Shown here in pieces: positions 45,627 to 53,844 of a stretch of DNA of 64,000 bases; position 1 is the stretch's first letter; every line of letters starts with the position of its first letter. The position numbers and the translations under genes were made by a program. The stretch lies in NCBI GenBank assembly GCA_030765525.1, contig JAVCCK010000023.1:62001-126000 (forward strand), written 5' to 3'. Source of the DNA: Candidatus Lernaella stagnicola. Its GTDB lineage: Bacteria > Lernaellota > Lernaellaia > Lernaellales > Lernaellaceae. Below the pieces are notes generated by a model. It did no database searches. It was not told the DNA's origin and saw nothing but the letters and a program-made list of their open reading frames with translations.

Positions 45627-47494
45627 TTTAAGTCGATCTCGTAGATGCCGCAGGCGCAGCCGGTGTACGCCTTGCCCCGCGCCGCATCGACGTGCACGGA
45701 TTTCATATACCCGCCCAGGTGCGTTTCGAGAACGCGCTCGCCGTCGTCGATGCGAAAGACGCTCAAGCGGCCATCGTACATGTTGCCGACTACAACCAAG
45801 CGGCGCGACTCGTCGATGGCAATCGGACGCGCGCCGAAGCCGACTCGCCAGGTATCCAACACGGCAAGCGAGAGAGCGTCGACCACCCACACGCGGCCGG
45901 TGGGCAGGTGCGGCACGAACAGGCGGCGGGTTTTTGCGTCATAGGCCATATCCCAACTGCGGGTGCCGATGCGCAGCGCGCCGATTTCCGTTTGTGACGA
46001 CAGGTCGCGGGCGCGCAAATAGGGATCGGTCCATAAGCCGAGCGAGTACATGCGGTCGATTTCCGGCGCGACAAGGATGCGGTTGGTCTCCGCCCCCGGC
46101 CATTGAAAGCGCTCCTGAGCCGCAAGCGTTTCTTCGTCGAGCACGAATATCCGATCTTCGAATTCGGTGGAGACGTACACCCGCCCTCGGCCGTCGGTGA
46201 CAAAATCCGAGATCCCGGTGTGCGGCACGGAGTCGACGTAGCCGGTCACGCGGCCGCTTTGGTCGAGGACGGCGATGCGGTTTTCCGCTTCGTCGTCGGA
46301 CACGGCCAGCAGCAACAAAAAGCGCTCGCCGCCCTCCAGAGGCAGCAAGGTTTCGGGCTCGATCCACGAAAACAACCGCCGCGCCCCGCCCGTGTCGGCC
46401 GTGTCGAGCAACGTGCGCGACTCGCCGGTCGCCACCGCCACGCCAAGCACACGCCGCGGTTCACGCAAGGCGGCCAATAAGAATTCGCCATCGGCGCCGA
46501 GGGCCAAGTCGAAAACGCCGGACGCCGGGGACAGCCGCCGCACGGCGGGGTGATCCGGTTCGTGACAGCGCCACACGCGCATGCCGTAGTGCGCCACGAG
46601 GGTCACGGTCGCCAGCAGGGCGATCAGCAGGAGGCTGGAGAATAAGCGTCGCGGTGCGGGGCGCAGCGGCAGGGGCCACGGCAATCCGGCGGCGTGCCAC
46701 GTCATGCCCAAGGACACCGCCGTTGCGACGGCGATGGCCGGAACGGCGAGGAAGGTCGGTAACCACGCGAAGACCAGCGCGGCCAAGGCGGGCACGAACA
46801 AAAGTCGGCGTCGCGCCAAATCGCCCGGCAGCCACGGCAGCCAGAGCGCCCAAAGCCCGATCGTCAGCAGGAGCATCACCGTCCGGTAAGCCGTGGGGCT
46901 GCCGACCGACAGCGCCGCCATGACCGACGCGGTCGCATGCACCCACGGTGTGGCCAGGTGTCCGGCGACCATGCCGACAAAGAGGTAAATCGCCAAGAAC
47001 AGGAATAGGTAGGCGAACGGCGGTTCGGGCGCAGGGGGATTCGCTTTCGCGAGGCCGAAGCGCTTGGCGAGCGCCGCCGCGCCGAAGCCCACAACCAGGA
47101 GGAGCACAAAAAGCCATCCCTGGTTGAGCGCCGCGAAGGCAATGACGTAGACCTGCCCAATCAGCGCAAGCACGAAAAGCACCGCCCAGAGGATCTCCAC
47201 TGCGACGCGAAGCGGTCGGGCGGCGCTGGCGAGTGGTCGGCGCACGGCGTGCAGAGTAATCGCCGCAGCGAGGCAGAGGCCGGCGATGAGGAGAATCGTG
47301 GTGCTGGATTCCACGAAATAGAAAAGCGCTTCGAGCAGGAAATAGAACAACGACGCCAAGGGCTCGGTCAGCCCGGAGCCGCGGCCGGTGAGCATGCCGC
47401 CGAGCACGAGCAGCCCGGCGATGCCCACGGCGCCGGTGCATACCCAGGAGCCAAGCCCGGCGGGGCGTGAGTCGTTCTGATTGAGGGAGGCCAT
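45617..47494 (-). CDS. Polytopic membrane protein with C-terminal beta-propeller (copy 2)
   Basis: The 625-residue product has about nine TM helices in residues 15-300 and then a propeller of about 320 residues with YVTN-like turns (VTDGRGRVYVSTEF, PIAIDESRRLVVVGN, VHVDAARGKAYTG). The linker WRCHEPDHPAVRRL parallels RVFHCERHPALTHL of the protein at 20155, and both end in a GGxxKSxxxDxxRGxAY segment. The two are therefore paralogues although 25 kb apart. The ATG has no clear ribosome site. Confidence 0.8.
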   Translation of the reverse strand: MASLNQNDSRPAGLGSWVCTGAVGIAGLLVLGGMLTGRGSGLTEPLASLFYFLLEALFYFVESSTTILLIAGLCLAAAITLHAVRRPLASAARPLRVAVEILWAVLFVLALIGQVYVIAFAALNQGWLFVLLLVVGFGAAALAKRFGLAKANPPAPEPPFAYLFLFLAIYLFVGMVAGHLATPWVHATASVMAALSVGSPTAYRTVMLLLTIGLWALWLPWLPGDLARRRLLFVPALAALVFAWLPTFLAVPAIAVATAVSLGMTWHAAGLPWPLPLRPAPRRLFSSLLLIALLATVTLVAHYGMRVWRCHEPDHPAVRRLSPASGVFDLALGADGEFLLAALREPRRVLGVAVATGESRTLLDTADTGGARRLFSWIEPETLLPLEGGERFLLLLAVSDDEAENRIAVLDQSGRVTGYVDSVPHTGISDFVTDGRGRVYVSTEFEDRIFVLDEETLAAQERFQWPGAETNRILVAPEIDRMYSLGLWTDPYLRARDLSSQTEIGALRIGTRSWDMAYDAKTRRLFVPHLPTGRVWVVDALSLAVLDTWRVGFGARPIAIDESRRLVVVGNMYDGRLSVFRIDDGERVLETHLGGYMKSVHVDAARGKAYTGCACGIYEIDLNQL

Positions 47495-47575
47495 GGACGG
47501 ATTGTGACAGAGATCGCGCCGCGCTTCAATTTGTACGCCTTGCCGGTCCGGAGCGCGTCGATTAACATTCGGATC

Positions 47576-48601
47576 ATGAAGCTTGTCATGCGAGCGCGAG
47601 TGGCGGTGATCGGCGCCGGCTATTGGGGCCCAAATCTCATTCGCAACCTATACGCGGTGGACCCCGATTGCGTGAGCTTCATCTGCGACCGCAATCAGAC
47701 GCGCCTGGACCACCTGCGGGAACACTACCCGACGCTGCGCATGACCACGTCCATCGACGAAGTTCTGGCCGATGCCGACACCGATGCCGTGATGCTCGCC
47801 CTGCCGCCGGTGTTGCACCACGACACGGCGCTGCGGGCGCTGGAGGCGGGCAAGCACCTGTTCGTCGAGAAGCCCCTGGCGCTAAGCGTGGAAGAGGCAG
47901 CGGAGGTCGTCGACGCGGCGGTGCGGGCGCGGCGGCAATTGATGGTCGGGTTGGTGTACCGCTTCAACCCGATGATCGACCGCATTCTGGACGTAATCGA
48001 CGCGGGCTGGTTGGGGGAAATCACGCGGGTGTACTCGCGGCGCACGAACCTGAACCTCCGCGAGAAAAACAGCAACATCATTTGGATGCTCGCCCCGCAC
48101 GACGTGAGCATTTTGCGGCACTGGTTCGGCCACACCCCGCGTGTGGAAAGCGTGACGGCGCAGCGCATCGAGCACGAGGATTTCGAGGATCAGGCGCAGG
48201 TTCGCTTGACCGTGGGTGGCGTACGGGCCGACCTATACATGTCGTGGCTGGACCCGGTAAAGACGCGGCGGATCGTCGTCATCGGCACGCAGGGGCTGCT
48301 CGTGTACGACGAAACGCATTCGGCGACAGCCATCAAGTTGTACCGAAATCCTACGCCGGGACGCGAGCTGGATTACCCGATCGATCAACTGGAAATGATG
48401 GTGCGCGGGCTCGGCGCGCCCTTCACGGCCGTACATGGCGACCAAACGCCCATCGAGCCGCTCGCTCACGAGGTGCAGCATTTTCTATCCTGCCTGCGAA
48501 CAGGCAACGCCCCGCTGACCAACGGTCGCGAGGCGCTGGAAGTTACACAGGTGATTCAAACCATCATGGAGCGACTGCGCGGCACGACTCACGCCGCCTA
48601 G
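47576..48601 (+). CDS. Gfo/Idh/MocA-family NAD(P)-dependent oxidoreductase
   Basis: The 341-residue product has a Rossmann motif VIGAGYWGPN at its start, the family motif FVEKPLAL near residue 99, and the C-terminal beta-sheet domain. It resembles UDP-sugar or scyllo-inositol-type dehydrogenases used in surface sugar synthesis. ATG 47576 is chosen; ATG 47588 is also possible. It is divergent from the TM-propeller gene and converges on the Asp-rich exported protein gene. The substrate is not readable. Confidence 0.87.
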   Translation: MKLVMRARVAVIGAGYWGPNLIRNLYAVDPDCVSFICDRNQTRLDHLREHYPTLRMTTSIDEVLADADTDAVMLALPPVLHHDTALRALEAGKHLFVEKPLALSVEEAAEVVDAAVRARRQLMVGLVYRFNPMIDRILDVIDAGWLGEITRVYSRRTNLNLREKNSNIIWMLAPHDVSILRHWFGHTPRVESVTAQRIEHEDFEDQAQVRLTVGGVRADLYMSWLDPVKTRRIVVIGTQGLLVYDETHSATAIKLYRNPTPGRELDYPIDQLEMMVRGLGAPFTAVHGDQTPIEPLAHEVQHFLSCLRTGNAPLTNGREALEVTQVIQTIMERLRGTTHAA

Positions 48602-48613
48602 AACGCGCTCCTC

Positions 48614-50365
48614 TCAGCAGCCGCACGATCCTTCGTCATCGTCATCGTCGCCGCCGGCCGGGCCGCCGCCATCGTCGTCGTCGGTATCGGTGGTGTCGTC
48701 GTCGCTCGTATCATCGTCGGCGGTGGTGTCGTCATCGGCGGTGGTGTCGTCGTCGACCGTGTCGTCATCGGTGGCGGGCACGATGTTGACGGTGACTTCG
48801 TCGGGTCCGCCGTCGTACATGCCGTCGTTGACCATGAGCGAGAACGTGGCCGTGCCGACCAACTCACCCACAAACGCCGGTTTTTCGGCGGTGGAAGAAT
48901 CCAGCGGCAGGTCCACGCCGTCGGTTTGCGTCCATTGGTAGAAGAGCCAATCGCCATCGGGGTCGGTGCTGGCGGAGCCGTCCAGCGAGCCTGCCTGCCC
49001 GACTTCCACGGTGACATCGTCGCCCGCGTTGGCGGTCGGCGCGGCGTTCGTGCCTTCATACTTGAGCAAATTCAGGTGCAGGCCCACGGTGTAGGCCGAC
49101 GTGTTATCGACCCAATCGAAAGCGAACTGCCCGGCGTTTTGGGGCAGCATGGATTCTTCAAGGTGCCACTGGGCGCCGCCGTCGAAGGTGTAGAACAGAA
49201 CCGGGACGTAGGTCATGATTTTCGCGCCGTATCCCCACATAAAGCCGAAACCGGGGTTGATGAAACTGATGCCCTCGGGCGCCCATCCGTTGTAGATGCC
49301 GGGGATCTCGGCCGGGAAGTTCTGCAAGTACTGCTGCCAGGACTCGCCGCCGTCTTCGGTGACGTAGAATTTGGAGTAAACCACGCCGGAATGGGCCTCG
49401 CTCCCCACGATAAAGCCCTTTTGCGAGTCGATGAAAAACACGTGGCCGTAGCCTTCGCTGGAGCTTTGTTTAAGGATCTCCCAGGTCATGCCGCCGTCGG
49501 TGGTATGCAGCACCGCGCCGCTGATAAAAGGCTTATCCTCGCCCTTGGTCAGTTGTTCGCGTCGATACAGCGAGTCCACGCCCATGCGCATGCGGTGCAT
49601 CTGCCAGTTGATCAACGCCTCGCCTTCCAGCGCCTCACGCTTTTCGGGTTCATCTTCCTGCCACTGGCCGATCGCCAGCCAGCCCTCGTTCTCGTTGAGG
49701 AAATGAATGTAGTTGATATACATCTCGCCAGCGTAGAGCGGCGGCATGGTTTCCCACGTGTAACCGCCGTCCGTGGTCTTGATGAAGTAGCTGTCCAATC
49801 CGCCCGCGAAGCCCTGGGTCTCGTCGAGCATAAAGATGTGCTGCACCGTGCCGAAACCGTCGTCGGGCGGCGTGTCGGCCATTTGGAAGGTCTCGCCGCC
49901 GTCGTCGGTGTACCAAATATTCGGCTGCAAGGTGGCGGAGCACGCAATCATGCAGGCCATTTGCGAGATGGGATCGGGCTTGAATTGACCGGGGCAATCG
50001 GGATTGATGCCCGAGCCGCCGAATAAACCGAACTCAGGCGTAAGCATTGTCACCCAAGTGCGCGCTTCGGTGATACGAATCATTTCGCACATGGTTTCCG
50101 GCGTCATATTCAACACGACCTCGTAGATCGATTCCATGGTCGCGCCGCCGTCGGTGGTGCGGAAGATGAACTTGTACGTGTCGAGGTGATTCGTCCAGCC
50201 GCCGACCATAAAAGCCGTGTCGGCATCGGGCGCCGATACGCTGATCAACGCCTGGTTGTATTCGGCTTCGGTGTGCTTCACCGTCCAGGATCCGTATTCC
50301 GCCACGGCCGGCGCCGCGGCCAGCAGCACGACGAGGATGGCCAGAACAAAGGTGTACCCTTTCAT
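48614..50365 (-). CDS. Exported BNR/Ycf48-like propeller protein with Asp-rich tail
   Basis: The 583-residue product has a Sec signal peptide with cleavage at AVA (about residue 22). It has several Asp-box/BNR repeats (RTTDGGATMESI, YTDDGGETF, KTTDGGYTWE, TTDGGMTWEIL, TEDGGESWQQ) that form a sialidase-like propeller. A PKD/Ig-like domain follows (APTANAGDDVTVEVGQ to DEVTVNIV). The last 55 residues are a DDDT-rich linker ending in GSCGC. AAGGAA precedes the ATG. It is the third gene of a three-gene exported-protein operon. No sialidase Tyr/Arg triad is evident, so binding rather than catalysis is more likely. Confidence 0.8.
   Translation of the reverse strand: MKGYTFVLAILVVLLAAAPAVAEYGSWTVKHTEAEYNQALISVSAPDADTAFMVGGWTNHLDTYKFIFRTTDGGATMESIYEVVLNMTPETMCEMIRITEARTWVTMLTPEFGLFGGSGINPDCPGQFKPDPISQMACMIACSATLQPNIWYTDDGGETFQMADTPPDDGFGTVQHIFMLDETQGFAGGLDSYFIKTTDGGYTWETMPPLYAGEMYINYIHFLNENEGWLAIGQWQEDEPEKREALEGEALINWQMHRMRMGVDSLYRREQLTKGEDKPFISGAVLHTTDGGMTWEILKQSSSEGYGHVFFIDSQKGFIVGSEAHSGVVYSKFYVTEDGGESWQQYLQNFPAEIPGIYNGWAPEGISFINPGFGFMWGYGAKIMTYVPVLFYTFDGGAQWHLEESMLPQNAGQFAFDWVDNTSAYTVGLHLNLLKYEGTNAAPTANAGDDVTVEVGQAGSLDGSASTDPDGDWLFYQWTQTDGVDLPLDSSTAEKPAFVGELVGTATFSLMVNDGMYDGGPDEVTVNIVPATDDDTVDDDTTADDDTTADDDTSDDDTTDTDDDDGGGPAGGDDDDDEGSCGC
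48629..48775 (-). repeat. Asp-rich (DDDT) coding repeat
   Basis: A low-complexity run of GTC/ATC-type triplets on the plus strand encodes tandem DDDT units in the C-terminal tail of the propeller protein. It stays in frame. Confidence 0.85.
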
Positions 50366-50389
50366 TGCTAATTCCTTTCTTCCCTTCAG

Positions 50390-51811
50390 TCAGTCGACTT
50401 CAGGAATACGTTCCAACCGAGCGTAGCGCAGCGCGCCCTGGGTGTGATCGAAGAACAACATGGTCGGCATATCGTTCGGCGCAACTTTCAGGTACACGTT
50501 GCCGCCGAACTGATCGCCTTCGAAGACATCCTCGAAACGCCACAAGATATTGTTGGTTTCCCACGCCACCCGCGGAGAGCCGGTCAGCGCGTTCGTATAG
50601 CCGATCCAAATCGTCCCGTCCGAAGCAGTGTCGGCGGTAACCGGGCCGGCGGGCGCGACGTTGAAATCGGGCAGATCGTAGTAGCCCCAATAGCTGCCGC
50701 CCCATTCGGCGACCATGAGTATCGGCACGCCCTCGGTGATGAAAAAGCCCTTCAACATCTCGTCGATCGTCCAGGTGACCGCGACGAATTCCTTCTGCAA
50801 CTCAAGCTCGTTACCCCAGTAGAGCTGATTGTAATTCCAGCCGTAGAAGGGATGGTACCAGCCGATGTACATCGCGTCGTAGCCCATATCCTTGCCGGTG
50901 GGCGGTTCGGAATCCCAATCGGGCCAGGCGAAAACCGGGAAGCCGAGGGTGTTCATCTTGGTGTCGAAGGCGTAACCGAAACCGCCGGCGCCCCCGGAAT
51001 CAAAGACCTTGTCGAGGTACCAGCCGTTGTCTTCACTGTAGTGGCTGAGGTAATACGCGTTCTTCTTATAGCAATAGATTTCCGCCTCGTCGTTTTTGTT
51101 GAAGAGCATCTTGGCGTACATGCCCACGTCGCCCTGATCGTCGATCGTCATCGTGGTCCAACTGCCGCCGGGTTCCTTGAAGGCAGCGCGAATGTCGCCA
51201 TCGGTCTTGGCATAGTAGGCGATGCCGATACGTCCGTCGGCGGCCACGTTGATGTTCGCGTAACGCCCCGGATCACCAGCGCCGTCGATTATGGTTTGCT
51301 GCCATGCTTTGCCCGGCCCCTGCCGCGTGGCGAAGGACAGGTTTTGCTCCATCGGCTTGTAGAACGCGACCAACGGTGCACCATCGGCGTCGTAGGCCAG
51401 CGAATAGAAGCGCGAGTTAGCACCGGCCGGGAATTCGTCGAGAATCGTATCGATGTGCCAAATGTCGCAGCCGTCGTCCGCCACGGTATCGCAGTCTTGG
51501 TCGATGCCGTCGCCGCAGATTTCCTCCGCGCCCGGATAGATCGCATCGTTGCCGTCGTCACAGTCCTCGCCGCCGCACGCTTCGTCGGTAAATCCGTCGC
51601 TGTCGGCATCGGGACACGCGGTGTCGTCGTCGCCCGCCGTGTCGTCGTCGTCGGACGCGGTGTCGTCGTCGGCGGCGTCATCATCGCCGGCTGCGGCGTC
51701 GTCATCGGCGGCCGCGTCGTTGTCGTCGTCATCGCCGCCATCGGAACAGCCGATCAGCGCGAAAAGCGCGAGTATCACGACAAGCCAGAGACCGAATTTT
51801 GATCGTTTCAT
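50390..51811 (-). CDS. Asp-rich lipoprotein with MopE-type metal-binding motif and beta-propeller-like body
   Basis: ATG 51811 is chosen (AAGGAG upstream; the open frame starts 20 codons earlier). The 473-residue product has lipobox LIGC (Cys22), an Asp/Ala/Thr linker (residues 27-63), then a MopE-like motif with EDCDDGNDAIYPGAEEICGD and GIDQDCD (about residues 75-110), which in MopE relatives binds metal. The remaining 350 residues are beta-rich with repeated SLAYDADGAPLVAF-type strands, as in surface propellers. It is the middle gene of the 52658-48614 operon. Confidence 0.8.
   Translation of the reverse strand: MKRSKFGLWLVVILALFALIGCSDGGDDDDNDAAADDDAAAGDDDAADDDTASDDDDTAGDDDTACPDADSDGFTDEACGGEDCDDGNDAIYPGAEEICGDGIDQDCDTVADDGCDIWHIDTILDEFPAGANSRFYSLAYDADGAPLVAFYKPMEQNLSFATRQGPGKAWQQTIIDGAGDPGRYANINVAADGRIGIAYYAKTDGDIRAAFKEPGGSWTTMTIDDQGDVGMYAKMLFNKNDEAEIYCYKKNAYYLSHYSEDNGWYLDKVFDSGGAGGFGYAFDTKMNTLGFPVFAWPDWDSEPPTGKDMGYDAMYIGWYHPFYGWNYNQLYWGNELELQKEFVAVTWTIDEMLKGFFITEGVPILMVAEWGGSYWGYYDLPDFNVAPAGPVTADTASDGTIWIGYTNALTGSPRVAWETNNILWRFEDVFEGDQFGGNVYLKVAPNDMPTMLFFDHTQGALRYARLERIPEVD
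51623..51733 (-). repeat. Asp-rich (DDDAA/DDDTA) coding repeat
   Basis: An in-frame low-complexity tract encodes the linker right after the lipid-bearing Cys of the MopE-motif lipoprotein. Confidence 0.85.
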
Positions 51812-51836
51812 CGTCCCAGCTCCTTTGCGGTGCTGT

Positions 51837-52658
51837 TTACCAGCCCAATGTGAATTCGACGTCGTCGACAACGTTATTTAGGTTGGACATCCAGTTGCCG
51901 CCATACGATCTCATTTCGAAGTGCAGAACGATTTGCTGTCCCGCGATGGCGTCGATTTGCTCCGGCGTCAGATCGATGACGATGTATTCAAAGCTACTCA
52001 TGAACACGTAGTCTTCGAACGGTTGTTCGTACAACACCGCCAACGTCTGCGTGTTAAGCGAATCTTTCAGGCGCACGGTAAGGCCGCCGTCGGTGGGCGA
52101 TCCCACGCTGAAAGGCTTGTTCCAAAACGCGAGGCGCGCGGCCATCAGACCGGCGGGTGTCGGGAAAAGTTGGCCAATCCATTCGGTGATATCTTTGCGG
52201 CCGCCCAGCCAGCAGGCAAAGTCGCCGCCGTGCGGGATTATGTCGTCGCGTCCGTACACGATGCCACCTTCCCAGTCGCCGACCCAGGGTGCGATTTCGC
52301 CGGTCTCGAAATCGCCGTTATCCAGAACCTGTTGTTGGTTGGTGGGGGTATCGTCGTCATCGTCGTCATCATCGTCGCCGCCGGTGTCATCGTCGCCGCC
52401 GGTATCGTCGTCGCCGCCGGTATCGTCGTCGCCGCCGGTGTCGTCATCGCCGCCGGTGTCATCGTCGGCGGCCGTGTCGTCGTCGGTGGCGTCATCGTCG
52501 GTGGCATCGTCGTCGGTGGCGTCATCGTCGGTGGCGTCGTCGTCGGCGTCGACATCGTTGTCGTCGTCATCGTCGTCGCCGCAAGCTCCGACGATCGCAA
52601 ACGCGAATAGAAAGGAAACCAAAACCGCGGTTAACAGGAAATAACGAAGCCTTTGCAT
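51837..52658 (-). CDS. Asp-rich lipoprotein with jelly-roll-like domain
   Basis: The 273-residue product has lipobox VGAC (Cys26), an Asp-rich repeat linker (residues 28-104), and a C-terminal domain that starts with VLDNGDFETGEIAPWV, the usual opening of CBM4/9-like or MAM-like jelly rolls (LxNGDFE...W). The domain holds a conserved-looking strand VVLHFEMRSYGG pattern. It is the first gene of the exported-protein operon, with a candidate promoter at 52728-52756. It probably binds glycans or other surface ligands; this is inferred from the opening motif only. Confidence 0.78.
   Translation of the reverse strand: MQRLRYFLLTAVLVSFLFAFAIVGACGDDDDDDNDVDADDDATDDDATDDDATDDDATDDDTAADDDTGGDDDTGGDDDTGGDDDTGGDDDTGGDDDDDDDDDTPTNQQQVLDNGDFETGEIAPWVGDWEGGIVYGRDDIIPHGGDFACWLGGRKDITEWIGQLFPTPAGLMAARLAFWNKPFSVGSPTDGGLTVRLKDSLNTQTLAVLYEQPFEDYVFMSSFEYIVIDLTPEQIDAIAGQQIVLHFEMRSYGGNWMSNLNNVVDDVEFTLGW
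52347..52577 (-). repeat. Tandem Asp-rich coding repeats (15- and 18-base units)
   Basis: Four ATDDD units (15 bases) are followed by five TGGDDD units (18 bases), in frame, in the linker of the jelly-roll lipoprotein. The near-identical DNA units make the tract prone to length change. Confidence 0.88.
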
Positions 52659-52727
52659 AGCGAAACCCTCCCCAAGAGCAATGCAAACGTCCTTTTTTCG
52701 GCTGAACCTAGATGTCTATATTTTCTC

Positions 52728-52756
52728 ATTGAAGGACAACCGCGAACGAATGTCAA
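52728..52756 (-). promoter_or_regulatory. Sigma70-like promoter for the Asp-rich protein operon
   Basis: On the minus strand, TTGACA (52751-52756) and TTCAAT (52728-52733) are 17 bases apart, about 70 bases before the start codon at 52658. Confidence 0.5.
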
Positions 52757-52800
52757 CACAAGGAAAAAAGTTGGCGGCCGGTTGCCTTGGGTGACGAGCG

Positions 52801-53736
52801 CTATTTTTGGGGTTTGTTTCGACGCAAAAATGCGACCAGGGTTTCCTGAAACTCCGGCCGGGTTGGGGCACGGACGTGGTCGGCGCCGGCGATAACCGTC
52901 AAATCATATTTGGGTACCCGCCCAACCATCGCTTCGGCGCCGGGGCGCAGGATGTCTTCTCCCCCGACGATGCCGCATATGGGCACTTGGATGCTCCGCA
53001 AGTGCGCTTCGCTTACGGCCAGCTCCGTCAAACTGCCGATCAACGCCACCATCGCGTCTTTATCGGCCAGGTAGCCGGTCATCAGTTTCACCCAGGTTCG
53101 ATGGACCAAGCTCGGCCGGCGGTCTTCGCCGAAGGCCTGGGCGATCGGCCCCACCGCCTTTCCGGACTGGAGAGCCGCGGCAAATCGGTCCAGTTCCCCC
53201 AAGAAGTGGCTGGCCTCGGGATTCTCCCAGCCAGCGCCCAACACCGCGACCGAAAGCAGACGCTCGGGATGGGTGGTAGCCAGCTTCAACGCGACAAAAC
53301 CGCCCAAAGAATAACCAACCACGTGGGCTCGCTCGATATCCAATAAATCCATCAGGCGCAGTACGTCTTCGACTAATTGCATTCCATAGGCGGCGGCGGT
53401 GCGGGGTTTGTCGCTCAGGCCGTGACCGCGTAAGTCCAAGGCAACCACGTGAAATTCCTTGGCGAGCCGAGGCGAAATACCGGACAACCGCCAATTGAGA
53501 TCTGCGTTGACTGCGAAGCCGTGCAAGAGGATTACCGGCGGGCCCTCGCCTTCTTCCGTGTAATGCAGGCGGATGCCGTCTGAAACAAAGTAGCTTCCTT
53601 CCACGCGGTGCAAAAGCATGTAGGCGGCCGTGGCGGCCACGACACTCAACACAGCGACCAACGCGAAGACGACGCCAAGAGCGATTTTGCGGCTTTTCCT
53701 CACGGCCCGACCCCACCTTTTCGCGTTTCGTGCCAC
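52801..53736 (-). CDS. Alpha/beta-hydrolase with N-terminal membrane anchor
   Basis: The 311-residue product has one N-terminal TM helix (about residues 18-40) followed by a full alpha/beta-hydrolase fold. Seen features are the oxyanion-hole segment LLHGFAVN, the nucleophile elbow GYSLGG (Ser about 143), the acid in VGGEDIL and the His in AGADHV. The domain should lie outside the cytoplasmic membrane if the anchor is in-out. GAAGGAA precedes the GTG start. The substrate is unknown; esters or lipids are typical. Confidence 0.87.
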   Translation of the reverse strand: MARNAKRWGRAVRKSRKIALGVVFALVAVLSVVAATAAYMLLHRVEGSYFVSDGIRLHYTEEGEGPPVILLHGFAVNADLNWRLSGISPRLAKEFHVVALDLRGHGLSDKPRTAAAYGMQLVEDVLRLMDLLDIERAHVVGYSLGGFVALKLATTHPERLLSVAVLGAGWENPEASHFLGELDRFAAALQSGKAVGPIAQAFGEDRRPSLVHRTWVKLMTGYLADKDAMVALIGSLTELAVSEAHLRSIQVPICGIVGGEDILRPGAEAMVGRVPKYDLTVIAGADHVRAPTRPEFQETLVAFLRRNKPQK

Positions 53737-53844
53737 GACTTCCTTCGGCTCGCCCAGGCGTGGCCCATGTTTTTCATATAAACGTGCTGGTTACACGGGC
53801 TTTATATCATGAAGCCAAAATTCGCGGACAATGGTGGGTTTTCG

